Assembly (NCBI GenBank): GCA_964545715.1
Contig: CAZJHX010000038.1
Coordinates: 1-64,000 of the forward strand
DNA length: 64,000 nt
Reading direction: 5' to 3'
Source: CAZJHX01 sp964545715
GTDB taxonomy: Bacteria; Myxococcota_A; UBA9042; GCA-2863065
The position numbers and the translations under genes are program-made. A model generated the notes under the pieces. The model searched no databases, was not told the origin of the DNA, and worked only from the letters and a program-made list of their open reading frames with translations. This document shows, in pieces, positions 7,261-14,843 of this stretch; positions within the stretch are counted from its first letter, which is position 1; each line of letters opens with the position of its first letter.

Positions 7261-9330
7261 TTAAAGTCGACCCAAAAGCGCTGACAGGGAGCCGATTCTG
7301 CGCCGGCGCCTCACCAGAACCAGCGCCGCCAGAGCCATCACAAACACGGCGGCCGGCGCGTCGGTGGATCGGGGCGCTGCGCTACATCCGCCGGCGTCGG
7401 CAGCGATCGGGTCGGCAGGAGTCTCGCCTGTGGTCTCCGGGTCAGGCTCGTCGGTCAGCGTGTCGCCGCCGTCAGTGTCGCCGGGATCCTCGGGGTCGAC
7501 CGGATCTTCAGGCTGCACCGGGTCCTCCGGCTCGACCGGGTCCTCAGGTTCGATCGGGTCTTCAGGGTCGGGCGGGTCCTCAGGGTCGGGCGGGTCCTCC
7601 GGATCGCCGCAGCCGTCGATGGCCGTGTTGGCGCAGCCGTCAACCGCGTCACAGGTGTCCTCGGTGCACGGATCGTCATCGTTGCAATCGACCGCGTCCC
7701 CGGCGCAGCCCTCGGCCGAGCAGATGTCTGCGAAGGTGCAGACGTCGCCGTCGTCGCACGGCTCCGCGTTGGCGGCCCAGGTGCAGCCGATGGCGCTGTC
7801 GCACTGGTCGTCCGTACACACATCGTCGTCGTCACAGTCGACCGCCACCCCGGCGCACCCCAGCGCGCCGCACACGTCGTCTGTGGTGCACAGGCTCTCG
7901 TCGTCGCACGGGGCGGTGTTGGCCGTGAACACGCAACCCTCAGCCGGGTCGCAGGTGTCGTCGGTGCATGGGTCGCCGTCATCGCAGGCGACGGGGTCGC
8001 CGACAACGCAGGCCCCGGACTCGCACAGCCCGTCCCCGGTGCACACCTGCCCGTCATCGCACGCCTCGGTGTTGGGCAGGTTGGTGCAGCCGACGGTCGT
8101 GCAGCCGTCATCGGTGCACGGGTTGTCGTCGTCGCACGACTCGCCGTCAGCCGTTAGATGAGTACACCCCAGCGCCTTGTCGCAGCCGTCGGTGGTGCAG
8201 TCGTAGCCGTCGTCACAGTCGGTCGGCCCGCCGGATGTGCAGGCGGCGGCCGCACAGACATCCCCCGTCGTGCACGCGTCGCCGTCCTCACACGCTGCGG
8301 CGTTGTTGACATGCACGCACCCGGACACGTCGCAGGAGTCATCCGTGCACGGGTTGCCGTCATCACAGTCCAGCCCGTTTGCAGGGTTGTTGCACCCCGA
8401 CTTGGGGTCGCACACGTCGTCGGTGCACGCGGTCGCGTCTGCGCACAGCCCGTCATCCCCGATGTGCGTGCAGCCGACGCCCGACGTGCAGCTGTCAGCG
8501 GTGCAGCTGATCAAATCGTTGCATGGGTTCACCACGCCGGACTGGCAGGCGCCACCCGCGCACTGGTCCAGCACCGTGCAGATGTCGCCGTCGTCGCAGG
8601 GCACCGCGTTGGGCGTCGTAGCGCAGCCCGAGGCCGGCTTGCACAGGTCGTTCGTGCAGACGTTGCCGTCATCACACACCTTTGGGGCGCCCGACACACA
8701 GGTGCCGGCCAGGCAGGTGTCGCCCACCGTGCACACGTTGCCGTCGTCGCAGTCGGTGGTCACGGTGTGGTTGCAGCCGACGCCCGGCAGGCACTCGTCG
8801 ATGGTGCAGATGTTGCCGTCGTCGCAGTAGGGCGGATCGGCGGTCACCACCGCGCACTTGGTCACACAGCCCTGATCGTCGCAGTCCCACCCGGGCTCGA
8901 CCGTGCAGTTGTGCGCGCAGCCGTCCCCACCGGCGTTACCCCCGTCGTCGCAGGCTTCACCGCCGTCCAGCTCGCCGTTGCCGCACGGGTCGGGAAAGTC
9001 GGTGTCTTTGGACGGGTCCGTCGGCGACGGCGGCACGTCGTCGCCTGGCACCCACAGCCCATCCGGATCGCCCAGCTCCTCGCCGTTGGTGAAGCCGTCC
9101 CCGTCGGAGTCGATGTTGTACAGCTTGGGCCAGTCGACGTTGCTGCCCTTCAGCGTGTCCCACACGTCCAGCCCAAAGGGGTTGTTCTTGGGGGGAAAGC
9201 TGTCGTGGCAAAGACCGCAGCCGTAGACCGCACCGTTAGGCACCTGGCCGACCCGAAAGCCCTTCCCCTGCGCGGTTGTCCACGCCAAAACGCACCCCAG
9301 CGCCAACACGAGCCGTGTCCCCGTCATCAT
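7261..9330 (-). CDS. Haem-c motif, Cys-rich repeat protein with MYXO-CTERM-like tail
   Basis: The ATG at 9330 has AGGAGG seven bases upstream and yields 689 residues starting with a signal peptide (MMTGTRLVLALGCVLAWTT); longer frames upstream lack this logic. A C-G-L-C-H motif soon after the signal could bind c-type haem. An EF-hand-like thrombospondin-3 segment (DSDGDGFTNGEE) and a GNGELDGGEACDDGGN motif follow, then more than a dozen C-D-D-G-x-x-C-T-x-D-x-C repeats. A Pro-Glu-Asp hexapeptide repeat leads to the end, which has a Gly-Cys, a hydrophobic helix (FVMALAALVLV) and an Arg cluster: a MYXO-CTERM-like outer-membrane sorting signal, although about eleven residues follow the Arg cluster. 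First gene of the leftward four-gene cluster. Probably a surface redox or metal-binding protein; the precise role is unknown. Confidence 0.85.
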   Translation of the reverse strand: MMTGTRLVLALGCVLAWTTAQGKGFRVGQVPNGAVYGCGLCHDSFPPKNNPFGLDVWDTLKGSNVDWPKLYNIDSDGDGFTNGEELGDPDGLWVPGDDVPPSPTDPSKDTDFPDPCGNGELDGGEACDDGGNAGGDGCAHNCTVEPGWDCDDQGCVTKCAVVTADPPYCDDGNICTIDECLPGVGCNHTVTTDCDDGNVCTVGDTCLAGTCVSGAPKVCDDGNVCTNDLCKPASGCATTPNAVPCDDGDICTVLDQCAGGACQSGVVNPCNDLISCTADSCTSGVGCTHIGDDGLCADATACTDDVCDPKSGCNNPANGLDCDDGNPCTDDSCDVSGCVHVNNAAACEDGDACTTGDVCAAAACTSGGPTDCDDGYDCTTDGCDKALGCTHLTADGESCDDDNPCTDDGCTTVGCTNLPNTEACDDGQVCTGDGLCESGACVVGDPVACDDGDPCTDDTCDPAEGCVFTANTAPCDDESLCTTDDVCGALGCAGVAVDCDDDDVCTDDQCDSAIGCTWAANAEPCDDGDVCTFADICSAEGCAGDAVDCNDDDPCTEDTCDAVDGCANTAIDGCGDPEDPPDPEDPPDPEDPIEPEDPVEPEDPVQPEDPVDPEDPGDTDGGDTLTDEPDPETTGETPADPIAADAGGCSAAPRSTDAPAAVFVMALAALVLVRRRRRIGSLSALLGRL
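7483..7608. repeat. Seven tandem 18-bp repeats inside the Cys-rich gene
   Basis: Seven head-to-tail 18-bp units of the form CGGGTCCTCAGGGTCGGG (plus strand, with point differences) encode the hexapeptide x-P-E-D-P-x on the minus strand. They form the extended stalk between the cysteine repeats and the C-terminal sorting signal. Units 5 and 6 are nearly identical, which suggests recent slippage and copy-number variation. Confidence 0.85.
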
Positions 9331-9492
9331 CGATGTCCCTCCTAGAGCATCCAGTGAAGAGGGTGCGTGAAAAGAGGCGCCGATGCCACCCGGTGGCGCG
9401 CAGTGTCCAGCCACCTGTCGTCTGTAGCGGTTTTCCACAGTGGGCCCGCGGCAGGTACACGGGATTCGGGACACGGCGCGCCTGTGGGCCTG

Positions 9493-9508
9493 TGGCACGC
9501 GCCGTGCT
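9493..9508 (+). promoter_or_regulatory. Sigma-54 (-24/-12) promoter of the VWC lipoprotein
   Basis: TGGCACG (9493-9499), four bases, GTGCT (9504-9508); GG and GC are ten bases apart as required. It would start near 9518, giving a leader of about 20 bases that contains the GGAGG ribosome-binding site of the gene at 9540. The -24 box is identical to that at 907. Confidence 0.65.
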
Positions 9509-9539
9509 CCATACCCCCCCGACAACACGGAGGACCGAC

Positions 9540-10358
9540 ATGTTGAATCGTCTCATCATCTCATTAGCTTTCAGCGCAACCCTGGCAATGGGCTGCAGCG
9601 CATCCGACGCACCGGGGCAATCCCCATGCGAGGGGGCCGACTGCAATACCAATAAAAAGACCTGCGATTACGGCGGCAAGACCTATGAGAGCGGCGCCTC
9701 TTTCGACGCCACGGACGGCTGCAATACCTGCGGCTGTGACGACAACGGCCAGGTCGCATGCACCGCAATGGCGTGCATCACCATCTGCGACAAAGACGGC
9801 ACCACCTATCAGGTCGGCGATAATGTGCCCGGCGAAAAGTGCCAGCAATGCACGTGCAAAGAGGACGGGCAGATCGAGTGTCTCGACACCCCCTGTATGC
9901 CCGACTGCGAGTTCCAGGGCAGCACCTACGAGGCAGGCGAGACCTTCGACGTCGACTGCAACAGCTGCACGTGTGAGTCAGACGGCACCGTGTCCTGCAC
10001 GGACGCTGTGTGTTTTGACTGCGTGTATGACGAGCAGGAGTACAACGCCGGCGACACCTTCCCCTCCACAGACGGGTGCAACGAGTGCACCTGCGAGGAC
10101 GGCGGCACCGTCGCCTGCACCGAGATGGCCTGCGCCTGCGACCCGGAGAAGGAGTGGAACCGCGACTACGTGACGACCGATCCCGCCCAATGCCAGGTCA
10201 TCGACTTCGGCTGCCCCGAGAACACGACGGGCTTTGAAAACCAATGCGGCTGCGGATGCGAGCAGTCGGCCGAGTGCCCGGAGTGGATCAACTGCATGCC
10301 GCCCACGCCGTGCGATGAGCAGAAGGACCAATGCCCCTTCTCCGGCATCGCCGAGTAG
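9540..10358 (+). CDS. Lipoprotein with von Willebrand factor C-like cysteine repeats
   Basis: ATG 9540 is six bases after GGAGG and starts a lipoprotein signal (ATLAMGC). The 272-residue protein has four to five consecutive repeats of the form C-x-Y-x-G-x-x-Y-x-x-G-x-x-F/V-x-x-x-C-x-x-C-x-C-x-x-D-G-x-x-x-C (for example YGGKTYESGASF, then CNTCGCDDNG). This is the VWC or pacifastin-like pattern best known from animal extracellular proteins. The last 75 residues form a different cysteine-rich end rich in C-G-C-G-C and C-P. It is outward-facing, disulfide-stabilised and may bind other proteins. It is divergently placed from the selenoprotein operon. An upstream in-frame extension to 9276 has no signal peptide and is rejected. 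Confidence 0.8.
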   Translation: MLNRLIISLAFSATLAMGCSASDAPGQSPCEGADCNTNKKTCDYGGKTYESGASFDATDGCNTCGCDDNGQVACTAMACITICDKDGTTYQVGDNVPGEKCQQCTCKEDGQIECLDTPCMPDCEFQGSTYEAGETFDVDCNSCTCESDGTVSCTDAVCFDCVYDEQEYNAGDTFPSTDGCNECTCEDGGTVACTEMACACDPEKEWNRDYVTTDPAQCQVIDFGCPENTTGFENQCGCGCEQSAECPEWINCMPPTPCDEQKDQCPFSGIAE

Positions 10359-10364
10359 ACCGGG

Positions 10365-11552
10365 CTACTGCACGGTGACCGGGGCCTGCGGCGCCGTCGG
10401 CTTTGGCCTTGCGCGCGCGGCCAGGTGCTGCTTGACCTCGGCGACGCGCTTGGCCTGCGCCGGATCCTCGCCCGCCGCCGCCAGATAGCGCTTGAAGAGC
10501 GCGGCCGCCTCCGCGCCCTTTCCCAGCGCCTGCACCGTGCGGGCGAGCTCAAACAGCGCCTCCACATGGTTGGGCTGCACCTTCACCAGCTCCTGAAAGG
10601 CGCTGGCCGCATGCGCAAACCGCTCGCCCTTCTGGTAGACGACGCCCAGGCGGAAGAGCACCGCCGCGTCCTTGACCAGCTCCAAGCTCTTGACCAGCGA
10701 CGCCTCCGCCTCCGCAAGCCGGCCGTCCAGCGCCAGCATCGCCCCCAGGCGCGCATGCACCTGCGCCGTGCCCGGAGCGAGCTCGGCCGCGCGAATCAGG
10801 TGTTCGATGCCCTCTTTTGTGCGCTCGGCGTTGGCCAGCGCGTTGGCCAGATTCACGCGGCTGGCGGCGTTGTCCTGGGCCTCGATAGCGCGCTGGAAGA
10901 GGGCGATTCCGTCCTTGTAGCGCTTCAAATCGACGTAATGCGCACCCAGGTTGTTCAGCGCCGCCACGTTTTTGGGCGCCACCTCCACGGCTCGCTCATA
11001 AGCGGTCAACGCGTCGGTCATTCGCCCCGCCGCACGGTGGATGTCCGCCATGCCCATGTGACCGTACACGTAGGTGTCGTCGGCCTCGACGGCCTCTCGG
11101 TATCGCCTCTCAGCGGTCTTGGGATCGTTGCCCGCCGCCGCGATCCGGGCACGTGCCACCAGCCGGGGCGCCTTGTGGGCGTCACCGTCCAGGGAATCCA
11201 GCGCGTCCAGCGTCGCCCGGACGGCGGGAAGCTGGGCCTCGGCCAGCACGCTCTCACCTGCCGCGGTCCGATGTGCCGCCACACGCAAGCGCTCGTGGTG
11301 AAGCTGCACGTCGTCGGGCGCCAGCATGCTCGCAAGCTCCAGCGCAGCCCCGGCCCGCCGTGCGTCACCGGCTGCGAGCGCCGCGGCGGCCGTATCCTTG
11401 TGCACCTGTACCATGGCATCGCGCTCATCCAGCTCATCCCGCTCGCTGGGGGCCTGCCAAAGCTTCATCGCGATCGGCACCAGCAAGGCGACGATGCCGA
11501 TGGCGGCGATGCGCAACACCCAATCCGGGCCCGATTTTTGTGTCGTGCTCAC
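10365..11552 (-). CDS. Membrane-anchored TPR protein
   Basis: 395 residues from a GTG start at 11552. One N-terminal membrane segment (VLRIAAIGIVALLVPIAMKLW, about residues 12-32) is followed by an extended array of tetratricopeptide repeats, for example GHMGMADIHRAAGRMTDALTAYE and NNLGAHYVDLKRYKDGIALF. The topology suggests a TPR domain in the periplasm, or an inner-membrane scaffold. TPR arrays mediate protein-protein contacts; no enzymatic domain is present. It is convergent with the VWC lipoprotein (6 bases apart) and divergent from the larger TPR gene at 11648. Confidence 0.8.
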   Translation of the reverse strand: MSTTQKSGPDWVLRIAAIGIVALLVPIAMKLWQAPSERDELDERDAMVQVHKDTAAAALAAGDARRAGAALELASMLAPDDVQLHHERLRVAAHRTAAGESVLAEAQLPAVRATLDALDSLDGDAHKAPRLVARARIAAAGNDPKTAERRYREAVEADDTYVYGHMGMADIHRAAGRMTDALTAYERAVEVAPKNVAALNNLGAHYVDLKRYKDGIALFQRAIEAQDNAASRVNLANALANAERTKEGIEHLIRAAELAPGTAQVHARLGAMLALDGRLAEAEASLVKSLELVKDAAVLFRLGVVYQKGERFAHAASAFQELVKVQPNHVEALFELARTVQALGKGAEAAALFKRYLAAAGEDPAQAKRVAEVKQHLAARARPKPTAPQAPVTVQ

Positions 11553-11587
11553 ACCTGGGTGGTACCAAACTCAAGCTCGGTGGGCCA

Positions 11588-11602
11588 TGTGGAAATAGTT
11601 TT
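11588..11602 (+). promoter_or_regulatory. Shared upstream motif TGTGGAAATAGTTTT, copy 1
   Basis: This 15-base sequence lies 45 bases before the start of the TPR gene at 11648. An exact copy in the same orientation relative to its gene lies before the lipoprotein gene starting at 23064. It is AT-rich in a GC-rich genome and stands in a promoter position, so it may be a promoter element or regulator site; it does not fit sigma-54 spacing. Confidence 0.45.
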
Positions 11603-11647
11603 GGAATAAGCAAAGACCCAATCTGGTTGCCGCGCGTTCATACACCG

Positions 11648-14611
11648 ATGCACATCGCAGCGTTGTTGCCCCACCTCACCGCGCTCACCTGTCTCACGAC
11701 GCCCCCCGACGGCGTCTGGGAGCGCTTTCAAGCCACAGCAAACGACTACCAGGCCGAGCTTCGCGACAAGGTCGAGCGCGAGCTCACAGCGCGCCGGCAA
11801 ATCATCGCGGGCGCATTTCAGCACCGGCTCACACGCCACCAGACCGCATCAAAAGAGCGCCGGCAGGAGGCGCGGGCGGCGCTGGAGCGCTTCTTGTCCG
11901 CGTACCCCGACCATCCGCAGCACACCGCGCCCGCGATGCTCAAGCTGGCTGTCCTGCTTCTCGAGGACGACGACTCCCGCGCCGTCCCGCGCGCCCGCAC
12001 CCTGGCGGCCACGGCGCAGAAGCGGTTCCCCGCGCACAAGGACGCCGACCAGGCCCACTATTTGGTGGCGTGGTGCGCAGACCACCAGGATGATTTTGCG
12101 GCGGCGCGGCAGGCGTGGGCCCGGCTGGTGGAGGCGCATCCGACCAGCCGCTACGCGGCCGAGGCCTGGCTGCGGATCGGCGAAGGCCACTTCGACGACG
12201 CACGCTGGACGGCGGCGGCCGCGGCATACGAGCACGTCGTGCGCCGTACCGACTCCCGCTTTTTTGAGATGGGGCTCTACAAGCTGGCGTGGACGCGGTT
12301 CATGCAAGGCCGGCCTGCGGTGGCCGTGGCCGGATTCAATCGGCTGTTGGCGCTGCCCAGAACCGGACCGCTGCGGGCCGCGCTGCGCGACGAGGCGGTG
12401 GCGTTCTTGGGACGTACCCTGGCGGAGGGCGACTGGGACGGCGACGGAACGCTCGACCCGGAAGCCGGCGCCCATCGCGTGTTTCGGTATGCCCCGGCGG
12501 CCGGGCCCCAGTCGCGAGCGGTGCGGCTGGAGGCGGCACAGGCGCTGTTCGAGCTACACGAACCGGCCCACTACCGGGCCTCGGCGCAGGTGCTGGCGGC
12601 GGTTATCGGGGCAGCACCGACCCACGCGGACAACCCGGCGCTGCACCAACGCGTGATCGAGGCGCTGACTCTGGCGGGTGATCGCGCCGCAGCTCAGCAT
12701 GCGCGAGCCACACTGGTGGCGAACCTCGACAGCGGCAGCGCCTGGGCGCGGGCCAACCCGACACAAGCCCGACGCGCCCGACGCATGGTGGACGAGACGC
12801 TGATGGACTCGGCGCGCGCGGACCACGCTCAGGCCCAGACGCTGCGGCTGCGGGCCGTGGTCTCCGGTGGCTCCAGGGCCGCGGCAAGCCGCCTGTACGC
12901 CCGCGCCGCCACCGCCTACGCGACCTACGCCGCTCGTCCGGTTGGCGCGGCGCTGGCTCGCGAGGCCCGCTTCCTGCGTGCGGAGGCGCTCTTCTGGGGT
13001 GAACAGCCGCTGGCGGCGGCGACCCAGTACGCTCGCGTCAGGGACGGCCGGCCGCACGACAAACGCACCGAAGAGTCTGCCTACTCGGCCGTCCAGGCCG
13101 TGCTCGCTCACATTGACACCGAGGTCGCCGCGGGGCGTCTGCGCCCGGCCGTGTTGGGCCTGGAGCGCAAAGATACCGCAGAGGCGGTGCCCGCGATCGG
13201 CGTCGTCTGGGCGGAGCACGTCGACGCCTACACGTCCATGCGCCTGGAGAATAAGAAGCGGGGCGCCTGGCTGCCGACGCAGCACGTCCGGGTGGCCACC
13301 ATGCTGCTGAGCCACGGACGGCTGGATGACGCGCGCCGGCGGCTTGAGCTGGCGGCGCGATACACGCCCGGATCGCCTGTCGCGACCCTGGCTACAGAGC
13401 ACCTGCTCGCGTCGTACGGCAGCGATCTGACCACCGCACGCGCCACGCTGGCGGCGCTTGCAGGCGACGACATCATCACCCGCGAAGTAGCCGCCCGCCT
13501 GGGCGCGCGATTGGCGCAGGCGGCGCTGGTGGCCGACTTCGACGGAGCCACCCAGCATTTCGCCAAGCGCGACTACGCACGCGCTGCGACGGGATTCGAA
13601 GCGGTCGCGAAGAAAGCGACCGGGCCAATGCGGATCCGCGCGCGGTTCAACGCCGCCATGGCCCAGCTGCAGCTTGGCCGCCACGCACTGGCGCGCCCGC
13701 ATCTGAAAGCCGTGCGCGCGGCCACGGGACACGCCCTGCAGCGACCGGCGACCGAGCACCTGGCCGGCAGCTTTGAGCGCACCCTGGAGCTGGCGGAGGC
13801 GGCCCAGACCTATCGAGAGCTGCTGCGCCGCTTCCCTGCTGCCGGCACGGCGGCGAGATTGGATCGCGTCGCGCAGGTCGAAAACGCGCTGGGACGGCCG
13901 ACAGACGCGGCGCGGCTGTTCGAGGGCGCCCGCAGACCGCTGGCGGCGGCCAGGGCCTGGCAAGCGGCGGGCCGGATCACGGACCAGCGGCGCGTGTTGT
14001 TGGCAGGCCTGAAGACCGAGTCGAGTCCACTGCGGCGCGTCCGGCTGGCCGCGGCCTTGGGTGATGCGCTGACCGATCGCCGCCGGGCACAGCGCCGATA
14101 TGCCCAGGCGGTGGCGACCTTCCGCACCGCCGGTGGACGCCCCGGCACGCCCGCAGCAGAGTCCGCCGCGCGCGCGGGCTTCAAACAGCTGGAGCACCGC
14201 TTCAGCCGCTTTCAGAGCGTGGAGCTGTCCGGCTCGCCAAAGCGCCTGATGCGCACGGCCGCCGCCCAGACGCGCGCGCTCGTGGCGTTGGAGGCGGCCT
14301 ACGCGGAGCTGATCGAGTACAAGTCGTTCGGCTGGACGATCGCGGCCACGTATCGCATGGGCCGCCTGCATGAGCTGTTCGCACGCATGCTGCTCGAGGC
14401 GCCGGTCCCGCCGATGTCGCCCGAGGAATACGATATCTACGTCGCCGACATCGAGGAGAGGTCGGTGTTCTCGGCGATGACCGAGTCCAGCTCGCAGCTC
14501 ATGTTCTGCCCGATCTCCAGGTTCAGAACGCTGTTGGTCACAATGACGTTCTTGAACTCTTCGAGGCACAGCACCTCGGTGCCACGCAGCAGCTTGACCA
14601 GCACCGTCTGA
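11648..14611 (+). CDS. Large exported TPR protein, C-terminus probably replaced
   Basis: ATG 11648 gives MHIAALLPHLTALTCL, a plausible signal segment; a TTG at 11627 would add an Arg and could also serve. The 987 residues are mainly tetratricopeptide repeats (ARQAWARLVEAHPTSRYAAE, RTDSRFFEMGLYKLAWTRF). This resembles the long TPR proteins common in myxobacteria, whose ends carry an EAPVPPxxSxEExxxYxxxxEE motif. That motif is here (EAPVPPMSPEEYDIYVADIEER, to about base 14458), but then the frame runs antisense through the convergent gene with no helical pattern. The natural tail therefore seems missing. The predicted role is a periplasmic scaffold. Confidence 0.75.
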   Translation: MHIAALLPHLTALTCLTTPPDGVWERFQATANDYQAELRDKVERELTARRQIIAGAFQHRLTRHQTASKERRQEARAALERFLSAYPDHPQHTAPAMLKLAVLLLEDDDSRAVPRARTLAATAQKRFPAHKDADQAHYLVAWCADHQDDFAAARQAWARLVEAHPTSRYAAEAWLRIGEGHFDDARWTAAAAAYEHVVRRTDSRFFEMGLYKLAWTRFMQGRPAVAVAGFNRLLALPRTGPLRAALRDEAVAFLGRTLAEGDWDGDGTLDPEAGAHRVFRYAPAAGPQSRAVRLEAAQALFELHEPAHYRASAQVLAAVIGAAPTHADNPALHQRVIEALTLAGDRAAAQHARATLVANLDSGSAWARANPTQARRARRMVDETLMDSARADHAQAQTLRLRAVVSGGSRAAASRLYARAATAYATYAARPVGAALAREARFLRAEALFWGEQPLAAATQYARVRDGRPHDKRTEESAYSAVQAVLAHIDTEVAAGRLRPAVLGLERKDTAEAVPAIGVVWAEHVDAYTSMRLENKKRGAWLPTQHVRVATMLLSHGRLDDARRRLELAARYTPGSPVATLATEHLLASYGSDLTTARATLAALAGDDIITREVAARLGARLAQAALVADFDGATQHFAKRDYARAATGFEAVAKKATGPMRIRARFNAAMAQLQLGRHALARPHLKAVRAATGHALQRPATEHLAGSFERTLELAEAAQTYRELLRRFPAAGTAARLDRVAQVENALGRPTDAARLFEGARRPLAAARAWQAAGRITDQRRVLLAGLKTESSPLRRVRLAAALGDALTDRRRAQRRYAQAVATFRTAGGRPGTPAAESAARAGFKQLEHRFSRFQSVELSGSPKRLMRTAAAQTRALVALEAAYAELIEYKSFGWTIAATYRMGRLHELFARMLLEAPVPPMSPEEYDIYVADIEERSVFSAMTESSSQLMFCPISRFRTLLVTMTFLNSSRHSTSVPRSSLTSTV

Positions 14612-14811
14612 AACTGGCCGGCGCCGATCGGCAGCTTGGCCTGCGAGACGCGCGACTGAAACTTGAAGATCGGCGGCACCTTCGAGAGCCCCACGGACTC
14701 CAGCTGGAAGCTGCACGGGTAGTCCGCGGTCTTGTTGCACGTGATCTCCTGAGCGGACGCCGGCAGGGCGACACTCGAGACGAGCAGCAGGGTTAGAAGC
14801 GATCGGGTCAT
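14437..14811 (-). CDS. Small exported protein, function unknown; C-terminus possibly altered
   Basis: ATG 14811 is eight bases after GGAG and begins a clear signal peptide (LLTLLLVSSVALPASA), followed by a mature domain of about 104 residues. The domain starts with Cys-bearing strands (EITCNKTADYPC) and continues as a beta-rich fold with two more cysteines (EVLCLEE, MSCELDS). I do not recognise a family. It starts 33 bases after the giant gene that ends at 14844 and may belong to that leftward operon. Its last residues (after IAENTDL) are read antisense through the tail of the TPR gene, overlapping it by 175 bases, so the 3' end may be a rearrangement product. Confidence 0.7.
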   Translation of the reverse strand: MTRSLLTLLLVSSVALPASAQEITCNKTADYPCSFQLESVGLSKVPPIFKFQSRVSQAKLPIGAGQFQTVLVKLLRGTEVLCLEEFKNVIVTNSVLNLEIGQNMSCELDSVIAENTDLSSMSAT

Positions 14812-14843
14812 GTCTTTTCTCCAGATCTTCAGGTCGGGTCTCA

